A stretch of DNA of 64,000 nucleotides from contig OU612072.1 of assembly GCA_914767715.1 (NCBI GenBank), positions 4,340,001 to 4,404,000 of the forward strand, in the 5' to 3' direction. Every line of letters starts with the position of its first letter. The first letter of the stretch is position 1. This document shows, piece after piece, positions 38,101 to 50,000 of the stretch. This DNA is from Membranipora membranacea (Eukaryota; Bryozoa; Gymnolaemata; Cheilostomatida; Membraniporidae). The position numbers and the translations under genes were made by a program. The notes beneath the pieces are model-generated. The model was not told the origin of the DNA. It made no database searches and worked only from the letters and a program-made list of their open reading frames with translations.

Positions 38101-41100
38101 TTTTTTTAGTCTTCATCCGATTTAGCCGAACCAAGTTGATGAAGGAACTGAAGTCATAATCATGTTAAGTAAGCAGGGCTGTATCCATGGGTTTTGAAGT
38201 GGTGGGGAGCGTGCGGGAGGGGCGTTGTGCGCCTTCCCGCCAGGGGGGTATGGGGGGCCTCCCCCAGAAAATTTTCAAAAATCAGAGGTAGTTTTAAGGC
38301 ATTTCAGCCCTTTTTGAGATGAAAATTGACAAGAAATTGGCCCGAGGATTTAAGTGTAACAGAAAGGGACCTCATTGTATCCCTATGGTGATTGATCCTT
38401 AGAATTTTATAAAAGTTGGTGAACCTTAATATGTCTCAAATTTTAAAATGGTGGTTGCAAAGTACACAAAGGAATCGTAGGAGGTAGGTACCGGATCTTA
38501 AATTCCTGCTCAACAGTCAGTAAAATATGTGATATTGTTATATTGTCCATGAATTGATTTAATAATCGTAATAATCGTCTTTTGTGCAAGCAGTTTTTCA
38601 TCAAAATTCTGATTCTACTGACCACCACAGAAAAGGCTTTCGGGACAAGATTCCAAAAGCTTGCCAACATTGAACTTTGACATGCTCAATCCCTCTCTGC
38701 AACCAATTCTGAACATGCTATGTTCCTAGGCTTTTTGCTCAAGTTTGGCCCAAAGGTATGTTTTGAGGCGGGCCATGGCACAGAAGGATAGCACACATTA
38801 TTCAGTCTTAAATCTATTGATGAACTATAAACCTCATGACAAACAGGAACTTGCTTCACAATCCCTATGTATAACACAAGGGGCAACTGTTGTTGACAAA
38901 AATAAATATATTCAATGTATATTCATAACTTTTATGGCATTTTTAGGTTTATTTTTCAAAATTGACCTCCTGAAAAAGTGGTAGGACCATGGCCCCCTGG
39001 GCCTACCTATGAATACACCACTGTAAGTAAGGTAATGAAAGTCGGAATCCCCATTTACTGCAACAGAGCATTAATTGGACTTTTCAATGTGTGATAACTG
39101 GACTTTCAGATATGACAGAATACTGAAGACCATGTACACCTTGTGGAATTCCCTTCATAATTTTTATTTTTGAACAAGTTGTGAAAATGTGTCTCAACTT
39201 TTTTTTGTGGTAAGGGTGCATTTTGCCGAACAAAATGACCAATTTGGCCGAAATGGCCGATTTGGCCAAGTTGGCCATGGCTGAATTAGAGGATGTTTAA
39301 GGGATACATCGTTATTATAGATATCACTTATCTCTTTCTATGTGACATGATTACCTGTATATGAGCTAATTACCTCACTCATAGATTACCAAAATAGTCG
39401 GCTTTCAGCTAGAAGAAAATTGTCCAGGACAAAAACTAAAGTTTTCAATCCGATGGTTTGGACACAATTTTCATCTAGTACTTTTGATATTAATTATGTT
39501 ATTTAATTTGTGGTTCAGGAGGATTTTGTAAAAAACACAATAAAATTTTATACAACTAAGTTTTAATTAATTTATGGGGTAAGCTGTATTAAAAATGCAA
39601 ATTACTCAAGCTCTGGCTGTGCTTTAATTTTAAAGTAGAAGACAACACTGGCACCACTAAATACGTATCAAGATGCAATTGACCTTCACCAGTAGGCAAC
39701 ATACTCAACAATAGAAATCCAAGGTATAAGCTTTGGATCTGCACCACAGGGCAGTCAGTAGCCCCTCCACCCTCCCTCCCTCAGGTTGAGGTTGCTGGTG
39801 TGAACAGACAACTCCACACAACAAAAAACCAAAACCTATCAATGTTACTGATTTTGGACCACAGGATCCTGGGTTCAAGCCCCACCAGGAGCATTGTTTG
39901 TCTAGTAAAAAATTATCACTTTCATTAGCTTACAAACTTGTTGGCTCAGTTTTCACAGGCATTTTAGTACAGCGGTTTTATGTCGAGTCCAGTGGTTTTG
40001 AAGAATTTATTCTGAATATTAGAGTTTTAAAATTGATGATTGCTCTATTTTCTTTGAAGAAATTGAAGACAGCATTGTGTGAAGTTCAAGGTATTCTTGC
40101 ACACAAGATAAGTCAGCCCTACATATGTTATAAAATCTCATCAAATATCTTGTCAAAACACCATATGGATTGCAGCCATGGGGGCCCCATGGCTGCAATA
40201 AACTGAATTCAGTTGAGAAGCTAATATAATATCAAAGAAAATGCTCAATTTTGTTATTGAAAGCAGTAATATTGTTTTTGTAGATGTTTTGTAACTGAGA
40301 TGATTGTTTATATATTAAGATTGACACAACAAAAGATAACTGCTTCGATTCCAGAAAAATTTAATTATTTCATACATCATTTTTTCCAATAATATATTTA
40401 TTTGGAGAGTACCTGTATCTGTGTTACTGAAACAAAATGGTGGAAGAGAGTTTGTAATTGAAATAATTAAAATTTTCAAATTCAACATTTATTCATAACA
40501 TCCAAATTTAGAAGGAGTACATCATTACGCACCAAATATAAAAATATAACTTTTGTGGTTGTCTGCCACTTTAAACACATTATTCTAGCTAGAAAATCCA
40601 TATGGTGTTTTGACAAGATATTTGATGAGGTTTTATAACATATGTAGGGCTGACTTATCTTGTGTGCAAGAATATCTTGAACTTCACTTTTGCAATAAAA
40701 TGCAAACTTATCCATTATACACTGTTCAGCGGTTTTAATATTCTAGTTGGGAAGCTTTTCCATGGGTTGATGTATTGATAGATTGATCAGTGATTGACAT
40801 TAGGTAATGGTAAAATGGTGTGAGACTTACCACAACAGAAATACCAATGGACAGGCAAGCGACCCGTACAGCCAGTGCCTCCAGTGAGTAACAACCGACC
40901 ATGAGCATACAGTCGGCTCCTGTCTCCAGAGTATCCAAAGAAAGCAGGCCCTTTGCATACTTATCACTCTATACAAATATGGAATAGAAATAATGTTATG
41001 TAACATGCTTGCTTGTCCGTTGCTCTTGTTACCTCAAAATTAGGTATAGCTGTTTTCTGTGCAATTAAAAACAAAAAGCAGGCCCTAGGCATATTTATCA

Positions 41101-41463
41101 CTCCATATAAAAGTTGAACGCCATATTGAGACTGTTTTTCTTTATCAAAACATTAAATAAGGCTATGAATGGCAGACAATGTTTAGCTATCTCCTGTTAT
41201 ATATGCTCAAACAATGTGTATTCATTTAGATGGTAATAAAGTAGTGTTTGTCACAGGTTATAGCATTCTACATTCACAAAAACCAAAACTTGACCTACCT
41301 GTTGTAAAATGTATCCGTTATCTACTCTCTCCCCAGTCTGAAGATTGACAAACTCAGTTATCCGCCCCTGTTTATAAACTCTCTTAAATAAATCATACAG
41401 AACTCGGTCCTGAGGTGGAGACCTGGAGCGGTCAGTCTTGTCCAAGTAGCTTTTACTCAACAT
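32108..41463 (-). CDS. ANL adenylate-forming enzyme, copy B, 14 exons
   Basis: Exons 41299-41463, 40831-40968, 37814-37971, 37121-37301, 36859-36948, 36565-36731, 36114-36279, 35572-35685, 34787-34935, 34188-34335, 33724-33779, 33369-33432, 32644-32715 and 32108-32242 join in phase to 600 aa. Start MLSKSYLDKTDRSRSPPQ. Loop A3 is STGTTGECKG, A5 is YGLSE, A7 is TND where the consensus has TGD, and the C-terminal A10 block is FPQTKNGRK. The enzyme should form an acyl-adenylate; CoA or another acceptor is unknown. At the end, SYTQ is followed by TGC where A and C have the TGA stop, so 13 extra residues follow before TAA. No signal peptide or TM segment, so cytosolic. It is closer to C than to A over most exons. 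Confidence 0.87.
38174..39023. mobile_element. Non-autonomous hAT-type element, 850 bp, with 8-bp TSD
   Basis: Starts CAGGGCTGTATCCATGG and ends CCTATGAATACACCACTG, imperfect inverted ends with CAG...CTG tips. Perfect 8-bp duplication TAAGTAAG at 38166-38173 and 39024-39031. A GC-rich stretch follows the left end (ggggggcctcccccaga). No transposase domain recognised. In intron 2 of copy B. Confidence 0.88.
39634..40570. mobile_element. TTAA-flanked element, AGTGGCAG family, copy 2
   Basis: Termini AGTAGAAGACAAC and GTTGTCTGCCACT with TTAA on both sides (39630-39633, 40571-40574). Reverse orientation relative to the copy at 29743-30208. It holds about 400 bp of extra sequence (about 39790-40200), which includes a B-box-like stretch (GGGTTCAAGCCCC near 39870), so another repeat is probably nested in it. 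Confidence 0.8.
40078..40692. repeat. Large inverted repeat, arms about 95 bp
   Basis: Sequence 40078-40171 (cacacaagataagtcagccc, atcttgtcaaaacaccat) reappears inverted at about 40596-40692. The right arm lies just outside the TTAA element, the left arm inside its nested segment. It suggests two copies of a further repeat inserted in opposite orientation. Confidence 0.8.
41074..41112 (-). pseudogene. Fragment of ANL exon 2
   Basis: In intron 1 of copy B, about 130 bp upstream of the real exon 2, a block of some 39 bp repeats the exon 2 start and acceptor (agcaggccctaggcatattt, atcactccatataaa). It covers only the SDKYA...GL coding start. A relic of a small duplication. Confidence 0.65.
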
Positions 41464-43090
41464 GATTCACTGAAGTACAGACTGAAAACTGGATGATGTG
41501 TCTACTGTCACCATTTAAATGTCTGCATTGGCATTTTCCTCACATAATCCCCAAGCCTTTAATTATAGACTACATGAAGGCTAAGCGCAAAACCAAAAAA
41601 CACATAACCGCTGTTTTAGTTGTGAGAGTGTAAGTATAAGTGTATGTACTCGGAAATAATTATCAGTTTTGGGTTGTAATTAAATTACTTGGAATCAGGC
41701 GTAATTATGATTGTAGAGCAATGGATGGTTTCATTGTTCGTGTTGTTTCAATGATTTTGTTGTATCGGTTTTCTTGTTATTTTATTGCTTCATGAATCTG
41801 ACCCTGAACCTGAAATATGTTTCTAGTCTGACTATGCAGGCAGGCAGACAGACCGAAAACTGTTATCCACTACAACTATGATAGCCTAGATGATGAATTG
41901 CATATTCAGGGGTTCAGTTGCTCAGCATCCTCCTCAGCAACTTCAGATCCAACTCCATTAGGTGTGATTTCAAGAAAATTTATCACTTTCAACAAACTGT
42001 TGATTCTTGTCCCATTTTTGGGCAGCTCTTAACCTGATTGTTGACACGTCACTGAATTAATTAGTTAATTATTGACCTATGTTATAGGCATGACAGAAAC
42101 AGAACTTAAGATTTTAACCCACAATTATTTAACTCAAATATCATACTTGGTTCGATTCAGCTCAGATTCATTTTTCTCCCATCCCTGTCAAGATCGAATG
42201 ATTGACTGAGTCTTATTCTGCACATGCGGTTCATTTTGGCACAAAAATAGACAATTGTTTTTCTAGGGAATTAAAAACCAGTATCATCATGCTTTACCTT
42301 CATATATGGCTCAATATGACTCAATGGGATTTCCTGCAATGATCGCTCTCACTGCTATTTGGAGGAAACTTTGAGCATAGTGAATCGAAAGAATCAGGCC
42401 GCGTACACACAATCAGTACACATTTTTTTAAAAATCCATTTTGTTATACCCCTGTATGTCAACTAAAACGTCTCTGTAATTGATGCTTGATCTGAGGTAA
42501 AATGCATCTTCAAGTACTTAATTCCATGAATGATTATCATTGTTGCACCTACAAGAACAATGCATCTACAAGAACAAAGAAAGACTGCCTTATAATCATC
42601 ATTAGGTGTGACTCCAAGTAGCTTGATTACAATCAGATATCAGTTAATTATTGTGTAATTATTCCCATCTACACAGCAAATACAACCAAATTATGATTTA
42701 AATTTAGACTTTTAATTGTATGTTGAGGCAAAGTTCAGTTATCTAGATCTTGTTATGACTTAGTTGACAGTAACGAGTGTAGCCTTTAAGCAGTCTATAA
42801 TTAAGGGCTATAGATAATAATATATACAACGCCTTTTTGTGATAAAAATTACAAATAGCAAAGCATCATCAATTTGTCAATAATATCAAATCCTGTCTAG
42901 ACATACCAGTTTTGAGTAGATCTTAAATGGATGTGCACAACATGTCGTGATAATTGATGAGATGACATCATTCATAATTACTACCAACAGTCACACAATC
43001 TTAATGTAATACTGTATCACGATAGACAGTAAAAAGATTCACAGCCACGCAAGTTGAATGGGGATCATGATTTTGTTCCGATGTTCTATT
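41464..43090. other. 5' flank of copy B, no gene seen
   Basis: AT-rich sequence upstream of B. It should include the promoter for B, and for C if they share exon 1. No exon with protein-like content was seen. Confidence 0.35.
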
Positions 43091-43291
43091 TTGGAGTTCT
43101 GTCTGTATTGATGATAATACCAAAAGGTCCATCATATGTGTATGATCCAGGAATAACACCCTCTTCAGAAGTTTCCTCGATTTTTTGAAGGAGAAGTTTC
43201 TCAAGCATGTTGAAATTCGTCTGAAACAAAATAAATCGATCAGCTACAGTATTTTTAAGAAGATATCTTGAGGGTCAGCTAATATTGACCC

Positions 43292-43335
43292 CATAAACAT
43301 ATAAATACTCTATAATAAGTATTTATATGTTTATG
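43292..43335. repeat. Perfect 18-bp hairpin
   Basis: CATAAACATATAAATACT at 43292-43309 is the exact inverse of 43318-43335, loop 8 nt, with ttgacc bases flanking on both sides. Small AT-rich palindrome inside an intron of the dead copy D. Confidence 0.8.
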
Positions 43336-44212
43336 ATTGACCCTTTTCACACTATAGGAAAGATACGGAATATAAACAGATCAACACGGATTTTACATGC
43401 TAACATGCATGATTTATTAAAGGAAGTTATGAAAAAAAGGCTGATATTTAGTTGTTAGTAGGCTTTTTATTGATTAAATGAAATTTAAATACCTCCATCA
43501 AGCCTAAAATCAGCCAGGAAAGCAGCAGCGGGCATTGTTAATCAAGCTGCCGTCAGTATTACTTATAGAAATCAACCTGCTGTGAATGTCTGACGAATTT
43601 ACCTTTCTCCCATTTTTAGTCTGTGGAAACTCATCAAAGAAAATAACTCTTCTGGGATATTCCAACTCAAACATCTAGTGAAAATTAAATAGTTATGGGC
43701 ACATACTTTAAATATTCATGGTTTTAATCAGGTCAATGTTTAAACTTTGAACAAACATAGGTTTTGAAAAATAATAGATTATGTTGTTTTTCGATTCTTT
43801 TGAAAAAAAACACCACAAGTCGCTGTATGGACATTGATGGTATTTGATTAATTTGTTGCAGGTTTTGTGGGCGCTCTTCGACTGATAGATGTGGAAATGT
43901 GTGTAGCTGTACATAATCATACCCGATTTTCTATGTGGTGGCTAGAAGCTTCTAGTATACTCAAGTTTGGTAACCCTTCTCCATGCTTGAAAGTCTAGAT
44001 AGAAATTACAAATTAATATTTACCCGACTTGAACACATAAACAAAAACTTTATTTTGAGGCAGAAGGGGAACCAAGCTAGTCAAGTCTTCCATTCATCTG
44101 TCATAGCAGAGAGATAAGGGGTCCAAGTTTCTGAATCAGGTATTTTTCATAATAAGAAAAGTAATCACAGATTGAAAACACCTGATTTAGGAGAGTATTC
44201 TCTCGGTATTAA

Positions 44213-44539
44213 AGTGACAGTCCTATTAGAAAAGTGGATATACTATCCAAGTACATCAAATATTGTGATTTCATAGGGCAAGTAAAAATAATAAAAAATT
44301 GAAAATTGTGGAAAATAGCATTTTAATTTTTTAAAAATATTTGAGCAGGGATCATAATGGATCATAGTGGTCAGGGGGAGGCAATTAATCATCATGATCC
44401 ACTATGATCCCAATTTTCAGACTTTGCAGCAGTTTTACTGCAACTAGGGTCACAGGCTGTTTTATTTCATATGCCCCAATGACTTTTCAGCCTGAGATCT
44501 TTAAAACCGTACCAAACATGGCCTAGTAGGATTGTCACT
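44213..44539. mobile_element. TTAA-flanked element, AGTGACAG family
   Basis: Termini AGTGACAGTCCTA and TAGGATTGTCACT, TTAA at 44209-44212 and 44540-44543. The centre is itself palindromic (ggatcatagtgg / ccactatgatcc at about 44359-44408). Related ends to the AGTGGCAG copies at 29743 and 39634. In copy D. Confidence 0.85.
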
Positions 44540-45629
44540 TTAAGAGGGAACAGCTCAGCCTCAAAGCAAGATTTGGTATGCTTTGCCCCCTCTCCCTATA
44601 TGTCAGTAATTGGTAAAGCAGAAATGCCTCCTTCATTGGTTTAATCTCTATTATGGCCACAAGTTTCACTCCTCTAGTCTCAGTTTTTTGCAGTGTTTAC
44701 CGTTCAGACAGTGAATTAATTTAATTGGATAGGTAATTGCTGGTTACATTCCAAAATACCGAATACAGTAGACAATCTCGTGATCAGTGTCTGTAGTGTG
44801 GGCGCTCGATATAACCTAAACTAATAATTAAAGTGGACTGATGAATACAATAGTGGAAATATATGTCAATGTCCTATTTACTGCGATGTGATTCAGGCTG
44901 CAGGGATGATTCAAAGTTCACCGAGGATGCACGATTTGTGTGGTAGTTTGTGTGAAAGCTTACTCACTAAAGAATACAATAATGAAGACCAAGATTCAAA
45001 AGATGTTTTTGGTTCAGATTAAAGATAGCATTTGAAGTTGCCCTTCCTTCAGCCTAACTTACTCTGGTGTCTTGTATTCACTGCACTGCACTGAACATGA
45101 CTCAGCTGACTCATATGTGTTCTATAATCACTGCAAAAGTTAATTTTCTCTACAATAATGTCAATAAATGATTTGTCGTTTGTGGTTCAGATATCTCTTA
45201 AAAGCAATGATATTTATTTGGAACTTCTGAGGAACGATGTATTCCTTACCAGAGGACTACTGCATTTCCTCACTTTGGGCTTTGCATGGGCGTGGTTTGG
45301 GGCTAGCTGCAGGGATGGAATTATTCTCAGTCCATAAGGATCTCTCAAATTATTCAGATAATATTCCTACTGCTTGCTTGTTTGCAATGCCTATACTGAA
45401 TTCACTACTGATTGGCTGAAAGATTGATTTCAAATTTCACGTAATACCTGTGAAATAGCTTTCAGTCAGTGTTTTCAGAATGAGACTTGCGAGAGCTTGT
45501 GCACTTCAGACGTTATTTGAAAAACTTGAGACATTATAGAGGACCTCAACCCCCACCCCACCCCCAACCATATAAAGCCAAAAGTTAGGACATTGGATGA
45601 TGACCTTTGGACTTTAGCTTGTTATTTTC

Positions 45630-45699
45630 TAACAGCCCAGCTTAACACTTTTACTACCATGACCGGATATGATAATAAAAGTGTAAAGCTGGGCTGTTA
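45630..45699. repeat. Hairpin with 23-bp near-perfect arms
   Basis: TAACAGCCCAGCTTAACACTTTTA pairs with TAAAAGTGTAAAGCTGGGCTGTTA across a 23-nt loop; arms at about 45630-45652 and 45676-45699. One base differs. Might be a tiny fold-back element; no target duplication visible. Confidence 0.75.
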
Positions 45700-46337
45700 A
45701 AAAAATTATTGCACATGCGCACTCTGAATATCTGTACAATTGAAACACCAACCAAGAGGTAGGAGCACACAACTGCTCACAAAATCAGCTTTTTTCAGAT
45801 CACAAGCAATTCTGTTAGTTGTCTTATTTCTTGTTGGAGATGCACAACTAAAATTTAGAATGCACATTTGAGCAGAACAAGGGGTTTTGAATTACAAATA
45901 AGGAGTTTATGTATGTACATACATTTTTCTGTGCTCCATTGGCTGCCAAACAGAGATCAGAAGTGTATTATCCCTTTAAAAGATATTGTGTACAAAAGCT
46001 GGTATAGTTGTGTGTGTCTAACATACTGAACGTGTGTAGAGATTTCTTGTTGAAAAGAATTCCAATCATCTGCATGGTCAACGATAAGTGAATGACTGAC
46101 CGTGTAATTCCTGTGTAGAAATTGAATGGACATACTTCAATGTGGGCACAACTCCTAAATTACATAACAGTATTAATAGCCTAATTCACTAAGTCTCCCT
46201 CCCTGAACATCACAAGTGTAAATAAGATCATGAGATTCAGACTAATGCCATGACTAATGTACTCATGTCTACAAATTATAGTTAATTAAACTTGCAAGAA
46301 TTCTTAACCGCTCCAAATTTTAAAACCTGAATTCAAA

Positions 46338-46403
46338 ACAGAACTCGGTCCTGGGGTGGAGAGTTGAAGCGGTCAGTCGTATCTCAGTAGCTTTACTCAG
46401 CAT
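46338..46403 (-). pseudogene. Broken ANL exon 1 (copy D)
   Basis: The minus strand has ATGCTGAGTAAAGCTACT and then CCCCAGGACCGAGTTCTG, matching exon 1 of A and B (MLSKSYLDK...QDRVLYD) but with a one-base deletion after the fourth codon and loss of the 3' half and donor. It is the 5' remnant of the dead copy D. Confidence 0.75.
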
Positions 46404-47089
46404 GATTCTATTGTCTGCAGCCCCTAAATATCAATTCAGTAGATCAATAAACACTACCTTATAATTAGTATGCAGTTCTTGGAAATGATAATCGTTCTCG
46501 ATTGAAATCAAATTACCTGGAATCATGACTGATTTATAAGATATTATATAGCAATACAAATGATAGTATTTGTGGATTACAGATTTTATTGTGCTACATC
46601 AAGTTATGACAATAATAATTAAGGGTTAAGATATTCACATAAATTTGTATAGGTCTTTTCATATTTACACCATGTCATAGGAAATCTCATTGCTTCTATC
46701 ACCCATGCTAACAAATACAAAACATTGCAAGGGAAAATAAAATTCAAATTCAATTAGTTTAATGGTTTAAGTCACATAGCATAGCACATTTAATCATTCT
46801 GGTGATACGAGCGGCTCAATCTAAGACGAAATAGAGCAGCACCCAGCAGTTTATGCTTCAATTTTCAATTTTTTGTCTGTCATTTTTTCTATAATATAAT
46901 TAAGCCTCCCATAAACTTAAATATTAGTCAGTATATGGAAGCGTTTTTATTGAGTTTTAAACTGCCTTAGGCACAAAGCTGACGCTGCTTAGAACATCCC
47001 TTACAGCCAATTATTACACAGCTACACAATATTGGCTGCTCTTCCTTGGTTGTTATCATTGCCCGAACATAGCAGCATGGACTGTATCA

Positions 47090-50000
47090 TCACTGTGTGT
47101 ATGAACCAGGTACATAACCTATGTCAGGGTTTTTGTTGATTCTTCGGAGCACCATCTCTTTGAGCATGTTGAAATCAGTCTGAAACAAAGCAATACAGCT
47201 TATTAGAGAAATTTTACAGGAGATATGAGAGGGTCAGCGCATAAAGCTTCTCTGTATACTATCCTACATACTATTATACCAAGCCTACTAAATGTAAACA
47301 GGTCATCAAAATATTGATATGATGATAATCATGATTTGTTGGTCAAAATGAGACCAATAAGGATGTTGATTTTGATGATATTTTCACATTGACAGTAAGC
47401 AGATTATAAAGACCAATCATATTTTAATTCAGACAGAAAAGGTAGCAGGACTATGACGTTAAGCTCGCCGTCAAAGACTGTAAAACTTACCTTTCTCCCA
47501 TTTTTAGACTGTGGAAACTCATCAAAGAAGAGAACTCTTCTGGGATATTCCAACTCGAACATCTAGTGAAAGTAACACATTCTGAATATACATTTATGGA
47601 TACTCAGTGAACAACACAAACTATACACCGATATGGGATATGGAATATCATAAATGTTACAAGATACATGGAATTAAAGCCTACCCACAGTTATCAAAGC
47701 AATATATAGCCAAGCAGGTTGTTCTGACATTTCCAAATATTTTTAACTCTTGCTTTTTGTCCAGGAGACTTTTACAATAGAAGATGACTTCATGTGTTTA
47801 TGTGAAAAGTCAGTTAATAAAAATACATTATAGATGATCAAGGGGGACAATTTCTACCTCTATATATATATGTACTTTTTATTAATGTATTATTATTATT
47901 ATTATTATTTATGTATGTATTATTGTATTATTTTTTATTATGTACTATCAATAATGTTTACCCGAAAGAACTCTGAATTCTTTCTCACTCTTTAATTGTT
48001 TGTTCGTTTGTTTGCTGGAACACCTAGCTGACTGAGAGATGCTTTTGTCTGAGCATTGTCCTTAAGAACATTATTTAAATGATGCTACGAACCGGATTCA
48101 CTTAACAATTAAAAAAATCATCTTCGAGCTTGTCGGGTAATTTGAACATTGACTGATGAAAGTTGAGATGTGCTTAGCCAACCTTGGGACTTTACCTGCT
48201 TTTCTACGCAGTGGTTGATCACTTCTTGAATTATCAAGTTTGGTATCCCCCTCTCCATGCTTGAATATTAGAAAGAAAATGATAGACATTAAATATTACA
48301 TATTCATCAGAGCTTAGATTGGTGGTGGAAGTGAAACGAAGCTAATCAAATCTTCCTTCAAAACTGTTATAAAAATAAGTATGCACTGTCATGTCAGAAA
48401 AAAAGCCCTCCTCAACAAAGGATATCCCTGAGTGTATTTCTTTCGTAATAGCAGGAGAAAACTCAATAGGTTGAAAGTGAGAGTTGACAAGCTCGTCCCT
48501 GATTGATCATTCAATTGAAATTTTATTGAAGCCGTTAACAACATTAAACCGATCAAACAATGAGTATACAGTTTTTTAAATAAAAAAGTCTCTATGCATA
48601 CTTTTGAGAAAGGGTATTTGTTATTTCAGATAGGTAATAGGCGGTTACATACCAGATACAGTAGACAATCTCTCCATCAGTATCTGTAGTGAGGGAGCTG
48701 GAGATAACCTGAGAGAACAATTAAAATGAACTTATTAATGAGCACCATCAGCACAGAGACTAAGATATGACTTTGGTAAGGTTTCATAGCCAATTTCTGA
48801 GATATGAACCATTATCAAACAGCAAAAACTTGTGATAACTTACACTAGTGAAATAAATATGACTAGGATTGGTTCAATAGCCGAATCACAAAATTGAATA
48901 AAGCTATGTCAGAATGAAACTTTAGTGAAACAGGAAACAATTTGGGATATTTTAACTGTTGGATACAGTATATTCAGATGTAATTAGGCTTCTGGTTCTT
49001 CATTAGGTAAGATAAGAAAGAAAATGTACTAGCTACATTGAAAACACACCAGTACAGTAAACAGCCAAAGTATTAGAGTTTAATTTAAATCACCCTGACA
49101 TCCCTGATATTCTGGTGAGTCGCTATGACTTCCTCTATCATGGAAGGCCAGATTTTTACTCTGCGGATAGGGATAGAGGCTCTGACACTTTCTCTTCCCA
49201 TTATCACAAACTTTCCATCCGGATACATTATACCAACGTCTCTAATAAAAATGAAAATATCAGACATATTATGAGCACAACAGGTGTCAAAACACGAAAC
49301 ACAAAACTATCACTTGCATATCGGCATCCGTGTTTATTCTTAAAGATATCCGAGACATAGAATATATTTATATAGCAACATCACTAACAATTACGTTCTC
49401 AGCAAAAATCATTACAATGCAATATTATAATAAGCGTCTGACTGGTACTGTACTCTAATACCCAAATATATACATTCTATCACAACAAAATCTTTAGTCA
49501 CGATCATCTACCATATTTCAAACGATTCCATATCTTCTAACAAAGTGAATGTTACTGAATGTGTATGAGGACTTTCTGTAGATAATTTTAGTCTTTTAGT
49601 TTTTCAAGGTACAGTCATCTCAATTACCCCATAGTGGCTGGAGAGGGTAGAGGAGTGGGTAACTCCGGATGCTAACAATAATTCCCTGACTATTCAACGG
49701 TTAATATCCTGCAGTAATACTAACTACCTGAATACAACTGCTTTAACCTGAGGGTTGTCTTACTTTGTTTTATAAAAGCCATCCTCTGTGAATGCGACTT
49801 TGTTCTCTTTGGCTTGTAGATATTCTTTGAATCTGCAGGTAGATCTCAGTTGTATTCTACCTTCTGTTTCTATGTCAACTATACAGTCATTATCATCAAC
49901 AACTCGCATCTGAAAATACACACTCAAATATGAACGTAGGTTACTCTGAGGTTATTTTATCCTGAATGGATAATCCAATATGCTTAGCTATAGTAAGAGC

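Larger units (their letters stand above)
43091..44815 (-). pseudogene. Decayed ANL copy D, C-terminal exons
   Basis: Four exons equivalent to A exons 11-14: 44760-44815 (VISSAHTTDTD, EIVYCIR), about 43920-43988, 43605-43676 (YPRRVIFFDEFPQTKNGRK) and 43091-43220. The exon matching A exon 12 is frameshifted and hits a stop at once, so the copy is dead. The last exon misses the usual stop after SYT and runs 17 residues further. No matching exons 2-10 were seen; a broken exon 1 remnant lies at 46338-46403. Confidence 0.78.
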
